This document shows positions 29,600 through 40,359 of a stretch of DNA of 64,000 nt, piece by piece. Under the pieces are notes generated by a model, which worked only from the letters and a program-made list of their open reading frames with translations, made no database searches and had not been told where the DNA came from. Position 1 is the stretch's first letter, and every line of letters starts with the position of its first letter. Position numbers and translations under genes: made by a program. The stretch lies in NCBI GenBank assembly GCA_963575745.1, contig CAUYUJ010016366.1:142501-206500 (forward strand). The letters run 5' to 3'. This DNA comes from Prorocentrum cordatum (lineage: Eukaryota > Sar > Dinophyceae > Prorocentrales > Prorocentraceae).

Positions 29600-30085
29600 T
29601 TGGTTGGGAAATGTTTGGAAATTCGGCGCGCGCATTTCCTCATCACCCTCACCAGCGCCATCGGATCTCCGCCGTTATCGTCATCGTCGCTCGCCGCCAT
29701 TGTTGCCGTCAACATCACAGCCACTTCCATCACCGACAAATGGACATCACCATCATCACCATCATCTATAACAATAATATCAGCATCCTCGTCGTCTTGG
29801 TCGTCACCAGCACCGGCGCTGCCGTCATCGACCTTGCCGTCGTTAGCGTCATCATCGCCACCACCATAGTTAGTATCATCCTCGTTGCCGCCGTTGTCGA
29901 CGTCATAGGGATATCGCGCTCGCCCGTGTAACCGACCCGCACTGAAGCGCCCGCGCACCAGCGCGGCCTTTGAGACGCGGTGGGGACTGCCCTTCGGCAA
30001 GCGCCATCATTCCAGACCATTTCCAGTGCCAGTGAGGCCGTCGAGGCGAGCTAGCATGTTCCAAACGGCAGCCGCAATCCTGGCC
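29600..30085. other. Trinucleotide-rich sequence, no supported gene
   Basis: CATCACC/CGTC-rich sequence with long frames on both strands that reflect composition. No gene is supported. Confidence 0.4.
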
Positions 30086-30089
30086 GCAT

Positions 30090-30180
30090 GGCTTTTGACA
30101 AACAAGTTGCGGGTGGGAGGCGATATGTTTGCGCGAGTAATGGAGCTGACAACCCATCAGTGACATAAATACTTGCAGCA
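30090..30180 (-). repeat. Large repeat family boundary, minus orientation
   Basis: AACAAGTTGCGGGTGGGAGG with ATGTTTGCGCGAGTAATGGA is the complement of the boundary block seen at 26.14 and 27.55 kb and the same orientation as those at 44.97 and 46.47 kb. Confidence 0.6.
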
Positions 30181-30189
30181 CAGCTTGCG

Positions 30190-31360
30190 CCACATAGAAT
30201 GCACCACGTCACACTTAGCTCGCACATCCAGAATGCGCACACTCACTGTCCAGGGCCCAAGAGGCCTTTCCGGGCTCCAAGAAGCCTTTCCGGGCCTCCG
30301 CCCATTCTCTTGCTCACCGTAGTTATCTTCGCAATCCTCCTCATCATCCCCTTCCGTTCCCCCATTTCCGTCCTTGTCCTTGTCACAATCGTCCTTCCCG
30401 TTTTTGTTCCGCTTCCTCCTCCCCTTCCCCCTCTTCCCGTCTTATGAGCTCTAGGCCCTGAGGGCTGGTGGATTTTACTGGGCGCCAATCCGCTGGCTAG
30501 ACTTTTTCAAGGGCCAGCGATTGCGCGGCGCTGATAGGCAGCCCTGGACTCCGCTCGAGTGGCGGGCGCATGATTGGATATACCCCCTCCCTCTCCCCCC
30601 ATGACGAGCGAGGATGCGGAGCAGGGGGCATGCGGAGGAGGAGCAGGAGGCGGAGGCGGCGGAGGAGGGAGTGGAAGGGTGAGAGCAGGAGGAGAAAGAG
30701 TAAGTGAGGTGGTGGCAGGGAGAGGAGGTGGGAAGGAAGGGGATGAGGGAGGGGATGGAAGTGTTTGGGGCGGGCATAGCAAACCCAGGATGCATCAACG
30801 ATGCTGCATCCCCTGTACAATAATCCATACCATTTAGTAATTACTAGCACCCCTTTTCACTACAGCCCACCCGCCCCTGAAACAAAAGCACCCCATTGGC
30901 TTGACATTCGGCGAGAGCCCCGTTGTGCAAAGGAGCGGCCCTCCATGTCGCAACACTTACAAATTGTTCAAAGGACTGCGCGCGGCGCTCAAGCGAGAGC
31001 CACGCTTTGAAACAACTACAAACATGAAAAGAGCAACGCTTCTCCATCCGCGCAACAGTGGTAAACCTTCGAAGCGAATGCGGGAACAGCACCTCGACAA
31101 CCATCCAACACTCGTCCATACATGCTGCGAGCGTTTAAACAGGATGCGCGCAATGCTGGAGCTGGGACCACATTTTGACGATCCGTCCTCCATCCGTATT
31201 TTTGTTGGAAGCGACCAGCATCAGGATTATACTGTGTGAGGAAGGATCTGGCCAAACGGCCGACCCGCCATAACGACACGCCTGGTGTGCTGATGGGAAC
31301 GCGCTTCTTGTAAGGATAATGGCGGTGATGAGGGAGGGTACTTGAGGAACAGGAGAAAGA
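30190..31360. other. No supported gene
   Basis: Mixed sequence with a CTTCC/TCC-rich segment (30300-30445) and a GGA-rich one (30600-30760). 30840-31300 is ordinary-looking unique DNA, with overlapping frames of 60-112 codons on both strands, none recognisable. Confidence 0.4.
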
Positions 31361-31364
31361 GCAA

Positions 31365-31960
31365 AGAGTGGTGAGGATGAGAAAAACAGCCAGGACGAGG
31401 AGGAGGTTCAGAACGAGAAGGAGGAAAAGGAGAGAAGAGAGAAGAGCTTGGGAGGGAGGATGGGGGAGGGGAGAGGAGAAGGACGACGACCACGAACGGA
31501 GAAGAGGGGAAGCAGGACGACGAGGGGCAGGAGGATGGGGGAGGGAGGAAAGGAAAGGGCACCGATGAGGAGGAGGAGGAGGAGGAGGAGGAGGAGGTCA
31601 AGGATGATTAGGCGGTGGAGGAGGAGGGAGCCTGTAGAAAGAAGTGGGAAAGACAGCGGCGAAGAGAAGGGTCCAAGCTCAGGACGTCGACGGCGAAGTG
31701 TAGCGATGAGAGCAGGGAGTATAACGAAGGTGGTGGTGATGCTGATGATGATGTTGATGATGATGCTGATGCTAATGATGATGAGAATGACAATGATGGT
31801 GATGCTAATGCTGCTGATGATGTTGATGATGCTAATAGTGATGATGATGATGATGCTGATGATGATGCTGATGCTGATGATGATGCTCCTGATGATGATA
31901 TTGGTCACGATGACGATGATAACGATGATGGCGAAGACGACGACCACGAGGAGGAGGATG
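31365..31960. repeat. GGA-rich tract and (GAT)n array
   Basis: Purine-rich GGA/GAA sequence to about 31620, then GATGAT/GATGCT repeats at 31733-31960. Asp-rich and Met-rich frames here are repeat-derived. The array ends 15 nt before the spliced-leader copy. Confidence 0.9.
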
Positions 31961-31975
31961 AGGGGTAGAAGAAGG

Positions 31976-31997
31976 TCCGTAGCCATGTTGGCTCAAG
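31976..31997 (+). other. Relic dinoflagellate spliced leader
   Basis: The 22 bases match the dinoflagellate spliced leader (starting TCCGTAGCCAT and ending TGGCTCAAG) with one mismatch at position 12 (T to G). They are followed by TTGGAAAC rather than a GT donor, so this is not a spliced-leader RNA gene. Such copies are known to arise when a trans-spliced mRNA is reverse transcribed and reinserted. A coding-like region begins 140 nt downstream. Confidence 0.8.
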
Positions 31998-32136
31998 TTG
32001 GAAACATCGCCCCGCGGCTCCAGCTTGAATCGCAGCCGGGGGGGGTTCGAGGGTCCACAGAACTTCAGGCACTCAGCAGTCAGGCTTCTTCCTCACGCCC
32101 CGCCTCCGCTTTCTTTCCCCAACCCTTTCTCTCGCA

Positions 32137-33262
32137 ATGTCAGGGCAATCTGGAATGGCATCGCCCAGCTCAGGCTCCGACGAGGACGCGGCCCACCGCC
32201 AGAAGATTGCCCGCACGGGCGAGACAGATGCAGAGGTTCGTGCGCATGTGGATCGCACTCGCTCTGATTTTGTATTGCTGACGGACTTCAAACGGGACCT
32301 GGAGTTATTTCCACAGCCATGGGTAAGCATTTCGAGGGCATCAGCTTGCTATTCGAGCAGCGGTTCGGCATCATCTACCGCCAGCTCCTTGTGCAGAGAA
32401 AGGGCGTCATCGACAGGCGGGAGGAGATCAAGGAGCTGCGGCAGATCCTCAATTGCATCACGAGGAAGCGCGGCCGAGGTCTCCCCCAGCTTCAACCGCC
32501 TCCCCGACCCCAACATCATCGCGATCCGTGCCCACGCCCTCGTCACCAAGACGACAGTCTGCGGCTCACCGACTGCGCGCTGGACGCCGACGACTGGGAG
32601 GTCACAAGTGAAGCAGCACCGAGGCGCTTCAACATCAAGACCACGGGCGCCTGTGCGAAAGGTCGCCCAGTGCATATGCAACCTCAAGCGTCCCGACAAC
32701 CCGCGCCGCCGATTCGAGACGCAGGATGCCGCGGGCAGCTCAGCGCAGCTCTGCGTCTCAGGTGACAAAGTCTTGCGCCAGATCAGACGCGAGCTCTACA
32801 CCAAACATGCCGGGAAACTCTTGGCTGAACGGCACCCGCAGACACGCATATTCACGGACCGCGTCATGGGCGAGATCATCTGCCATTTGAAAGGCGCACG
32901 CATTCCACGTCGTGCTGAGGAGCAGCCAGCGATCGGGCGGGGCCACAAGCGGCCAGGAACTCGGGATCGACCGCGCGGAGATGGGCAACCATATCACGGC
33001 AGCCGTCAGCGGCTCTCCCCCCCCCCCCAGCAGCGAGGCCCAGCGGTCTTTTCAGCATTATGTCCAGATTGTTCTCCTCCACCTCGGCCAAGGACTTGAC
33101 CCTTTTAAAAATACAGTAATTGGAATACCCGAGCTCTCTTTCATCATGGCCCCTTCCACTCGTTCCCGCAAGCGCGATTACCTCCGCCCCCTTCTTCGAG
33201 ACTTCAACTTCCCATCTATCCAGGAGAAACGCGGCGCGACTGGGGACGCCCTGTATTTCTAA
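32137..33262 (+). pseudogene. Broken open frame behind the spliced-leader relic
   Basis: An ATG at 32137 starts MSGQSGMASPSSGSDEDAA and continues to DFVLLTDFKRDLELFPQP. The protein-like reading then jumps frame: MGKHFEGISLLFEQRFGIIY with EEIKELRQILNCITRK (from 32319), FNRLPDPNIIAIRAHALVTK (about 32490), then KVLRQIRRELYTKHAGKLLA and IFTDRVMGEIICHLKGARIP (about 32770-32900), and finally FKNTVIGIPELSFIMAPSTR to a stop at 33262 in a third frame. Several frameshifts without obvious introns fit a decayed retrocopy of a trans-spliced mRNA. I do not recognise the protein. A GT (CCATGG|GTAAGC) at about 32319 means true introns cannot be fully excluded. Confidence 0.45.
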
Positions 33263-33332
33263 TTTTTTCCGACCACACATGCCAGGCTAATTTCTCTGTT
33301 GGCGATTCCCGTCGTAAAGACGCCGTTGCTTC

Positions 33333-33480
<148 letters not shown>

Positions 33481-33484
33481 ATAT

Positions 33485-35515
33485 GTGTATGTGTCCTCTC
33501 TCCCTCAGTGGCTTCGGCGTCGCGTCGGCAGCCGCGGGCGAGACTCTGGCGTTGGGCAGGGCGCCACTGTTTGCACTGGGGCTCTTGGGCTCTTGGAGGC
33601 AGGGGTGCTTGGAAGTTCTCACCGCCCACCATTGTGATGCACCTAATTTTCAGCTTTCAGGAGATGAGGCCAGGCACGCCACGACGCACACATAAACATA
33701 TAAATGGAGCAAGCACGTCGACATCACGACGCGCACATGGCGGCGGCGGCGGGAGCTTCCAACTGTTCAAACGAGCCGCCGACCCAGACCGCGCAACCAG
33801 CCAACTTCGAGCCCGCACCAGCGGTGCAGGAGTGGCATCGAGCTCGCAGCGCGGGCTGGAAGCGATTCCTGGGAGCCGCGATCGAGGTCGACACTCTAGA
33901 CCCCGCCCACTACAGCGAGAAGTGATCGCCCTGCTGTTTTTCGCTGGACACACCTGGAAGCTGACCCAGACGTCGATCACGGCTTCCGACGCTGAGTCGC
34001 CTGAAACTCTGTAACAGCGAGGCGTTTCAGATCACATTGGTCTTCGGGCTTTTCTGCGTCACCGACCCCCTCCCGACCCTGACTCTCGACCAATCCCTAA
34101 GCGTGCATTTCGGCATCCACGCTTCTTGAATATGTTACGCGGGCATGGCATAATATTGGTGAGTATGGCCCCACCCTTCATCTCGAACTCCGACTATGTA
34201 AAGCACCGGGCTCGCAATAGCTTCCTCAGAGACCCGATTGACCCCGAACGCAAGATATTGTTCCCCAGGGCCACTGCTCGCACGGTTTGACGCCGCGATA
34301 TCTGGGGCGCTGCTAGGCTTCTCCAATGTGACTTGGGACAACAGCTCGTGGACTCGGACCTCTCCCATTCCCCCCCTCCCCGCGGACTTTTGCACATTGT
34401 TTGAATCGCCGCAATGGGGGGGCGCTGAAGGCGAGCAGGCTGGCGCTCGGCAGCGCGCGGCAGGGCTTTCCTCGTCTGCGAAGCAGGCGAAGGCACGCCG
34501 CCAACCCCGCGCTCTATCTCGCCGCGCCCGCCCCAGGGCCCACATTGACGAGATACGCCACTCGCCAACATCCAGGACGGGGTGGCTCAGCATTGGCGCG
34601 GGGTTTTCAGCGCCAAAACCATCGACGTCAAGGCCGCCGCCACATGACTCGAGCAGCTCGCCCCCGAGCTTGAGTTGCGTGATCTGGAGCCCCCTCGGGC
34701 TCAGGAATTTCAGAAGATTCTTCAGGGCGTCTCGGACTCGGTCCCAGGCCCCGACAACAACCCTTAATCCGCCGTTCGTGCTATACTTGACCGCGTGTGA
34801 CTGTGGCCGCTGAAAGGTTGTCGCATGCCGCGCGGATATGGCGCTCTCGTGGGTATATCTACTCCTACGGATGAAGAAGATCGCCCTTCGGCTGGGCGCG
34901 CGCGCCCTGCTTGTGGCCTTCGCCCCCTCAGTCTTCAGAACACAGGAGACAAGCCGGTTACTGCGGAAGTCTTTCGACAGCCATCCCGCGCCCTTCCGAA
35001 ATGCCCCCCCCCCCCCCCCGCCACATGCGCAGCGAGGCTTCGTGTGATGGCGAAAACTCGCCCAGAACATCGCCGAGCTCGATGTCTACGATAGGCCACA
35101 GTCCGCGCACCCACCGGCAACTTCGCCCAGGCCAGTCCTGGCCAACCACGGCCACGGGGCCGCGCCCCCGAGCCCGGCTCGTACAGGGCTGCGTTCGGCA
35201 CGGACATCTCGCGAACCGTTGCCCAGGTTTCCCGCGGCGTGGTCTGCCGCGGCCGGGCGTCTCAGCTCGCCGCGCGTTCCTCGAACTTCCAGGCGGCAGC
35301 GCGCCAGGGCGCCCAGCGCCAGGGCGCCGTCGCTCGCGGCGGACCCGCCCCCACGGGACGCGCAGGAGGGCGCGGGCGGTCGCGGCCAAGAAGCGGCCCG
35401 CGCATGCGCCGACGACGCAGCAAGCGCTCGCAGGTACCAGACTCCTGAAAGCGATGGTTCGGATCTTCAAGGTGGCGGCCAGACTGGCTTCACTGGCCCT
35501 GGCACGCGCCAAGGG
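33485..35515. other. No confidently supported gene; minus-strand frame at 34135-35070
   Basis: A 311-codon minus-strand frame contains protein-like pieces (GAWDRVRDALKNLLKFLSPR, LQITQLKLGGELLESCGGG, GFGAENPAPMLSHPV). The opposite strand is open over the same stretch, so the signal is weak. It could be a decayed retroelement, in line with the spliced-leader relic just upstream. Confidence 0.25.
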
Positions 35516-35520
35516 CACTT

Positions 35521-36535
35521 CAGGAGAGGAAGAAACACAGACACAATGAATCGTCGACTCCCAGAGGGTGAACATATGGGAAGTGGGGGGGAAGACAGAA
35601 GCCCAGGAAATATGGAAAAATAGTGGGGTTCCTGTTATTGAATCGCTTCGCTCATTCCGCCGGCCCATACGGTCTCATGTCTGTCGTTTGCCCGAGGGCC
35701 TGGTGTCAATGCGGCGCTTTGGGGGTTCCTGGGGCCGCTTGGGGGACTCCCGGGGCGCTCGGGGGCATTTGGGGGGCCTCCTGGGGCCGCTTGGGGGACT
35801 CTTGGGGGCCTCCTGAGGGCCTCGTGGGGGCCTCTTGGGGCCTCTTAGGGGCCTCTTGGGGCTTCGTAGGGGCTTCTTAGGGCCGAGGGCGCGAAATTTT
35901 GTTTCGTGTTCCCTCTCTGGGGCCCCTTTGGGGGTGTTCTTGGGGCCCTCTTGGACCGTCTTGGAGGCTTCTTGGGCCGTCTTCGAGCCCTCTTGGGCCA
36001 TCTTGGGGCCCTCTTGGGGGCCTCTTGGGCCCTCTTGGGGCGATCTTGGGGGCCTCTGGGGCCGTCTTGGGGCGTCGGGAACCGAAAAGGTGGAAGCTCC
36101 AAAATCTTTCAAAAACCTAAGGAAAAACAATGAATTTTGCCTCCGGGGGCCCTCTTGGGAGTGCTCTGGGAGGCCTCTTGGGGCGTCTGGGGGCTATCTT
36201 GGGCGTCTTGGAGCGATCTTGTGGCATGTCGGACCCCTCGTGTACCATCTTGGGGGCCTCTTGGGGGCCTCTTGGCCTTTCTTGGGGCTCTCGGGGACGT
36301 CTCGGAGCCCTGTTGGTGCGCTCATGGAGCGCTCCTGGAGCGCTCTGGGGGACTCCTCCCGGGACTCTCTCAGGACCTTGCCGGGGTACTTTTCGTCCGG
36401 GGACCCCCAGGGGCCGCCCCGCGCGCGCGAACTAGAGAATTCTTAACCAGTTACCGGAGATCTTAGCACGCCTCTGGCCCGTTGGGCCGGCGAATTTGCG
36501 TGCATTTATTTGTGTGCTCGTGGGCCCCTTCATCA
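35521..36535 (+). mobile_element. ACACAGACACAAT element split by the large CTTGGGG element
   Basis: The family start (GAAACACAGACACAATGAAT, GTCGACTCCC, ATATGGG repeats) occupies 35525-35636. The family end (GCATTTATTTGTGTGCTCG, GGGCCCCTTCATCATGG) resumes at 36498. The 861 bp between are the second element. Confidence 0.75.
35637..36497 (+). mobile_element. 0.86-kb CTTGGGG-rich element, copy 1
   Basis: The left border ATTGAATCGCTTCGCTCATT runs into CCGCCGGCCCAT. The right border has CTCTGGCCCGTTGGGCCGGC and GAATTT. ATTCCGCCGGCCCA and the inverted right end ATTCGCCGGCCCA form short imperfect TIRs. The interior is degenerate GGGGGCCTCTTGGG units plus unique blocks (GAAATTTTGTTTCGTGTTCC, AAAAACCTAAGGAAAAACAA). 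The 56071-56876 copy shares borders, order and most bases. Confidence 0.85.
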
Positions 36536-36539
36536 TGGC

Positions 36540-37260
36540 ATCGCCGCGCCGCTCAGCGCCCCGTTCCCCGAGGCCTCGCGCACCTGGTGCGCCTCTTTTG
36601 CGTCGCTGAGAACATTCCATCCCGGAGCGAGCTCCGAGCGCGAGCTCGACAGGAATCGGGGGCGGCAAAGAGGGGGGTGATGACTAGGGGGGGTGATATC
36701 ATGGCGGGGGCCATGATATTTCCCCAGATGTCATGCCTCCTCTCCTTATTCCATTACGTCCCTGGCCCCCCCGCTGGGCCGCTCACGTGCCGCCGATCAC
36801 GACTTGCACCCCCCCCTCTTTGACGCCCCCCTCTTTGCCCCTCCCGAAGAAATAGCTCGGCCTCTGGCTCGGCCCCAGCGCAGCCGGCGAGTCATGGAGC
36901 GAGCCTCTCGCTAGATGCGTTGACCGCGGCATCCCCTCAGCTGCTCAAGGCGTTCCTGGTGGGGTGGCTTCCTTCCTCTTCGACTTGAGGCCGCTGGCGC
37001 CTTCTCCTATGTTCAGTTCGTCCCTCCCCCAGCCAAACTCCCCCGCACTGCGCGGTCCCGCGCCCTGGCAAGCTGTCACTTCGAACCCGGGGCGGGCCCC
37101 TATATTCCAATGTTTGACGTCCACGCGCGTTGCCTCCCTGATCCGCGCTAGCAAGTCCACTCACGACTTTTTTCTCCGATCGGCTTAAGCGCTTGAACGG
37201 CTGGCGACGCCCGCCGCTTAGATGAGCGTTCGCTAGCCAGTCTTCCCTTTCCAGCAGCAG
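36540..37260. other. No supported gene
   Basis: Contains a small perfect hairpin at about 36698 (GATATCATGGC / GCCATGATAT) and two GGGGGGTGAT direct repeats. Otherwise unique sequence without coding signal. Confidence 0.35.
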
Positions 37261-37292
37261 CACCCACCATTCTGGAAACAGCCAGCGTCAGC

Positions 37293-37724
37293 TTAATTTC
37301 TGGCGGCTGCAACTCGAGCCTTTCCTGGGCAGATCGGATCTGGTCTCCTCACTTCTTCCCGCTCCCTTCGGTTGCGTATTTGTGCCGTTGCCCGCGTTGA
37401 TTTGACCCTCTCCCGCTCCCCTCTTGTTCCATCGGACCACGGCCCGAAGATCCGCATCCAACGCATTGTCGTAAAAGGGATATGGTTCCATTTGCACCCA
37501 GAGTGCCTCACCGAAATGTAATCACAGCGTCTCTCTTCTTGGCTTCCGATGTGCATCGGTGATGCCCGTTCGTTGCTTCGTTCCGATGTCATTGCTGCGA
37601 CGCCTGTCTTTCGTGCGGTGGCGGCCTTCCAATGCTTAATGCACGGGTGACAGACGGCTGCTCTTCCGCCAGAACGAGCCGCGTTGCCTAGGCTGTAGTC
37701 CACACGGCACCGACTCGCAGGCAC
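37293..37724 (-). CDS. Possible exon or decayed frame, unrecognised
   Basis: A minus-strand 143-codon frame reads VCHPCIKHWKAATARKTGVA, then HSGCKWNHIPFTTMRWMRIF and GPWSDGTR. The sequence has ordinary amino-acid use and one CxxC pair. The local DNA is less G+C-rich than its surroundings. No family recognised. Confidence 0.25.
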   Translation of the reverse strand: MPASRCRVDYSLGNAARSGGRAAVCHPCIKHWKAATARKTGVAAMTSERSNERASPMHIGSQEERRCDYISVRHSGCKWNHIPFTTMRWMRIFGPWSDGTRGERERVKSTRATAQIRNRREREEVRRPDPICPGKARVAAARN

Positions 37725-37959
37725 AGAGCTGGCGCTGTCTTATATATGTTTCGTTTTTTGCTCGCGCCGTCTCTCTCCCCCATGTTGCGTCGTACCCCGT
37801 CTTTCGTAGTGTTCTCCGTGCTGCCACTGTTTCACGCGTTGCATACCATGAGCCCGCCTCCCACAGTCCATCTAGCGGGAAGCACAGCACCAACTGTACA
37901 GTTCCAGCGGCGGCGCTGCTGAGTGGATCGTGGACTTGATGCGCCAGGCACATGCGAGG

Positions 37960-38220
37960 AGGGGTAGGAGGAAGGAGGAGGAGGAGGAGGAGGAGGAGGA
38001 AGAGGAGGAGCAGGAAGAGGAGGAGGATTGAAATTAGAATGAGGGGAGAGGAGGAAGAGGAAAGCCAGGAATGATGAGACGCAGGGCAGGGAGGAGGACG
38101 AGGAGGGGCAGGGGTGAGGAGGGAGGAGGGGAGAGGAGGACAGGGCGGGGCATGGGCGAGGAAGACAAGAGAAGGGAGGACCCAGGCGCAGAAGGAGGAG
38201 GGGGCGAGGGGAGAGGGGAA
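37960..38220. repeat. GGA-rich microsatellite
   Basis: (GGA)n at about 37960-38010 grading into purine-rich sequence to 38220, where a CCAGAGATCC element begins. Confidence 0.85.
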
Positions 38221-38234
38221 GCCGGGAAGCCCCT

Positions 38235-38424
38235 CCCCAGAGATCCAACGCATTGAAAACAAATCAAGACGGAGGTTTCTTTCAGTTTTCGGCCTCTATA
38301 GGGACCCTCGCCGGACCCTGGAGCCGTCCAAAAACGACTCAGGGTGAAAAACCGGTCCTGGGGAACGGGTCGAGACTCCGGGGGACCGCGTACTGAACAA
38401 AGCACGACATCGGATCTCTGGGTC
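38235..38424 (+). mobile_element. CCAGAGATCC family element, complete copy
   Basis: Starts CCAGAGATCCAACGCATTG and ends GCACGACATCGGATCTCTGG. The terminal CCAGAGATCC words are perfectly inverted. The core (TTTTCGGCCTCTATAGGGAC, GACTCAGGGTGAAAAACCGG, GGAACGGGTCGAGACTCCGG) is shared with copies at 10956, 39820 and 40171. It defines the family borders. Confidence 0.9.
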
Positions 38425-38544
38425 TCGGGTCTCTGACCTGGTCCTGCGGGGGAGCACGAGCGAACGAGCAGCGGCAGCGCGCCCGCCCACGGAGTCCGGC
38501 CCCACGAATGGCACACATCGCGCCCGCGGTCTGTCGGCCAGCGG

Positions 38545-38703
38545 CCTGGGCGCCAGGGGTGGGCCTGAACGGTGCTTTGGCGAGTTCGTGGGCCGTTTTC
38601 GTTGCGGCTTCGTTTTGCGACAGAGGCGGATTGGAGAGAAAACGAGGGAAAGCGAAAAAAAGCGAAAACGAAAAACACCGTTTAGGTTCAGCCCTGCTGG
38701 GCG
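38545..38703 (+). mobile_element. TIR element, GGGCCTGAACGGTG family
   Basis: The left end CTGGGCGCCAGGGGTGGGCC/TGAACGGTG is mirrored at the right by CACCGTTTAGGTTCAGCCC and GCTGGGCGCCAG. The interior is rich in GCGAAAA/CGTTTTC. A single copy. Confidence 0.75.
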
Positions 38704-38745
38704 CCAGGGAGCCAACCGTCGGACGGGGCCAGGACGAGGATTAGT

Positions 38746-38855
38746 CCGTTCCAGAACGTTCTGGGTTGCTACCAGAGCGTTCCGGAACGTTCTGAGGAGG
38801 CCGCGGCGCCCGAGACACCTTCCAGAGCCGCCGGATCTCAGAGATTGCCGACGTC
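38746..38855. mobile_element. TTCCRGAACGTTCTG repeat, copy 3
   Basis: TTAGTCCGTTCCAGAACGTTC, a GTTCCGGAACGTTCTGAGG block and a GAGCCGCCGGATCTCAGAGA block follow the same order as 7290-7405. Confidence 0.5.
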
Positions 38856-39004
38856 TCCTCACCCGATGTTGTCCTCGTCCTGGCTTCGTCTTGAGCCACG
38901 CGCAGACGGGGGGGGGGAAGGAGGGGGGCGGCTTCTCAGAGGCACCCCTGCCTCTCAGATGGCGCGGTCCGTACGTGTAGGTGTGGGGCCGGTGCCTTCT
39001 GAGA

Positions 39005-39135
39005 AGCAGCCTCCCTCTAAGAAGCCTTCCCCCCTCCCTCCCTCGAAGAAGCCTTCCCTCGAAGAAGCCTTCCCCCTCCCTCCTTCCCTCTAAGAAGCCT
39101 TCCCTCGAAGAAGCCTTCCCCCCTCCCTCCACCCC
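39005..39135. repeat. GAAGCCTTCCC minisatellite
   Basis: Units of AGAAGCCTTCCCTCGA and CCCTCCCTCC alternate about six times. Confidence 0.85.
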
Positions 39136-39175
39136 CCTGTGCGCGCCGCCAAGGGGGGGGGCCGGGAGCCCTGAA

Positions 39176-39310
39176 CTCCGACGCTGCGGGAAATGCAGCG
39201 CGGAAGCTTCTCGCAGTGCTCGGCCCCTGGGGGCCCTCGCCGGACCTCGGGGCCGTCAAAGAGGATCACTCGGGGTGAGTGAATGAAGCGCCGGCCCTGG
39301 GGAACGGGTT
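39176..39310 (+). mobile_element. CCAGAGATCC family element, partial
   Basis: The core blocks (CCTGGGGGCCCTCGCCGGAC, GGGGCCGTCAAAGAGGATC, GCCCTGGGGAACGGGTTC) are present, the ends are lost. It is followed by an A+T-rich 130-bp piece (39310-39440) with three GAATTC/AAATTCA words and no known relative. Confidence 0.55.
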
Positions 39311-39452
39311 CTAGAATTCAAAGTATTGGCTTCTGACTTCAAGAGATTTGTTTTCGAATTCAGAAAATTGGCTGGGGAACTGAAGAGAAGTAGTTTTTTT
39401 ATCAAAACACTGGTTTCAAAATTCAAGAAAACAGACCTCTGGCGACCTCGCA

Positions 39453-39618
39453 CTGAGATTAAGTCGGGCCTGTCCCTGCACAGGGGGAATATTCAAAAAT
39501 AGTATTAAAAAGAAAGTATGGGGACTTGTTTAATGATTTGTGTTTGCAGTTTTGGCGCATTTCTGTTTTACTTTTAATGATTCGTCCAAAATCCCCCTGT
39601 AGGGGGACAGGCCCGACC
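39453..39618. mobile_element. TIR element, GTCGGGCCTGTCCC family, copy 1
   Basis: The left end GTCGGGCCTGTCCCTGCACA/GGGGGA and the inverted right end GTCGGGCCTGTCCCCCTACA/GGGGGA agree at about 24 of 26 positions. The interior is A+T-rich. The second copy is at 49029-49206. Confidence 0.9.
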
Positions 39619-39819
39619 TCCAACTGAGAAGCTCAAGACGTCGGATGTCCTGGGAGCGCGGGCGCGCAGCACCCCGTCAGGAGGGCATAGGCGCGGCCGG
39701 GGCTCTCGGCCGGCCCCTTCGCCGCGCTGTGGCGCTCCCAGAGCGCGGAGGAGACGATGAGACCACCCCGGAGATCCAACGCCGGGAATGAACCGATCCT
39801 ACAAAACCGGTCTGGCCCA

Positions 39820-39992
39820 GAGATCCAGCGCATTGAAAAAAATCGAGGCGGAGGTGTTTCTCCATGTTCGGCCTCTGGGGGCCCTCGCCGGGCCCCGGGG
39901 CCGTCCAAAAACGACGCGGGGTGAAAAACCGGTCTTGGGGGAACGGGTCGAGACTCCGGGGGACCGCGCATGGAAAAAATCACGACATCGCA
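39820..39992 (+). mobile_element. CCAGAGATCC family element, right end lost
   Basis: Complete left end (CCAGAGATCCAGCGCATTG) and core. The right side breaks off after AAAATCACGACATCG, where the TTGARAYAACGG element begins within 15 bp. Confidence 0.8.
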
Positions 39993-40004
39993 CCGCTGGG
40001 ACGG

Positions 40005-40122
40005 CAGCTCAAAATTGGTCCGTGGGCCCCTCCCAGGGTCCAAGCGCACCAGTTTTCCAAGCTGCGTCCAGCCGTGGCGACGAGGCGTCCCCACGAAGGA
40101 CCACTACCGTTGTCTCAACTTG
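40005..40122 (-). mobile_element. TIR element, TTGARAYAACGGYA family, copy 2
   Basis: Contains AAGCTGCGTCCAGCCGTGGC and ends ACCACTACCGTTGTCTCAA, the reverse-complement layout of 22589-22714. The left end (GCTCAAAATTGG) is more diverged. Confidence 0.7.
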
Positions 40123-40170
40123 CCCTCCTGTGACTATTCCCCCCTGACGTTGCCCCCCGATGCCCGCTTT

Positions 40171-40358
40171 CCTAGAGATCCAACGCATTGAAAAATCAAG
40201 ACAAAGGTTTATTTCAACTTTCGGCCTCTATAGGGGCCCTCGCCGGGCCCCGGGACCGTCAAAAAACGACTCAGGATGAAAAACCGGTCCTGGGGAATGT
40301 GTTGAGACTTCGGGGGACCGCGCATCAACAAAAATCACGACCTCGGATCTCTGGGTTC
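40171..40358 (+). mobile_element. CCAGAGATCC family element
   Basis: Starts TAGAGATCCAACGCATTGAA and ends CACGACCTCGGATCTCTGG, with the full core between. Three copies of the family lie within 2.1 kb (38235, 39820, 40171), all in the same orientation. Confidence 0.85.
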
Positions 40359-40359
40359 T

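Noticed and set aside
31976-31997. Functional spliced-leader RNA gene
   Set aside because: No GT donor after the leader, a mismatch within it, and no Sm-site-like sequence recognised downstream.
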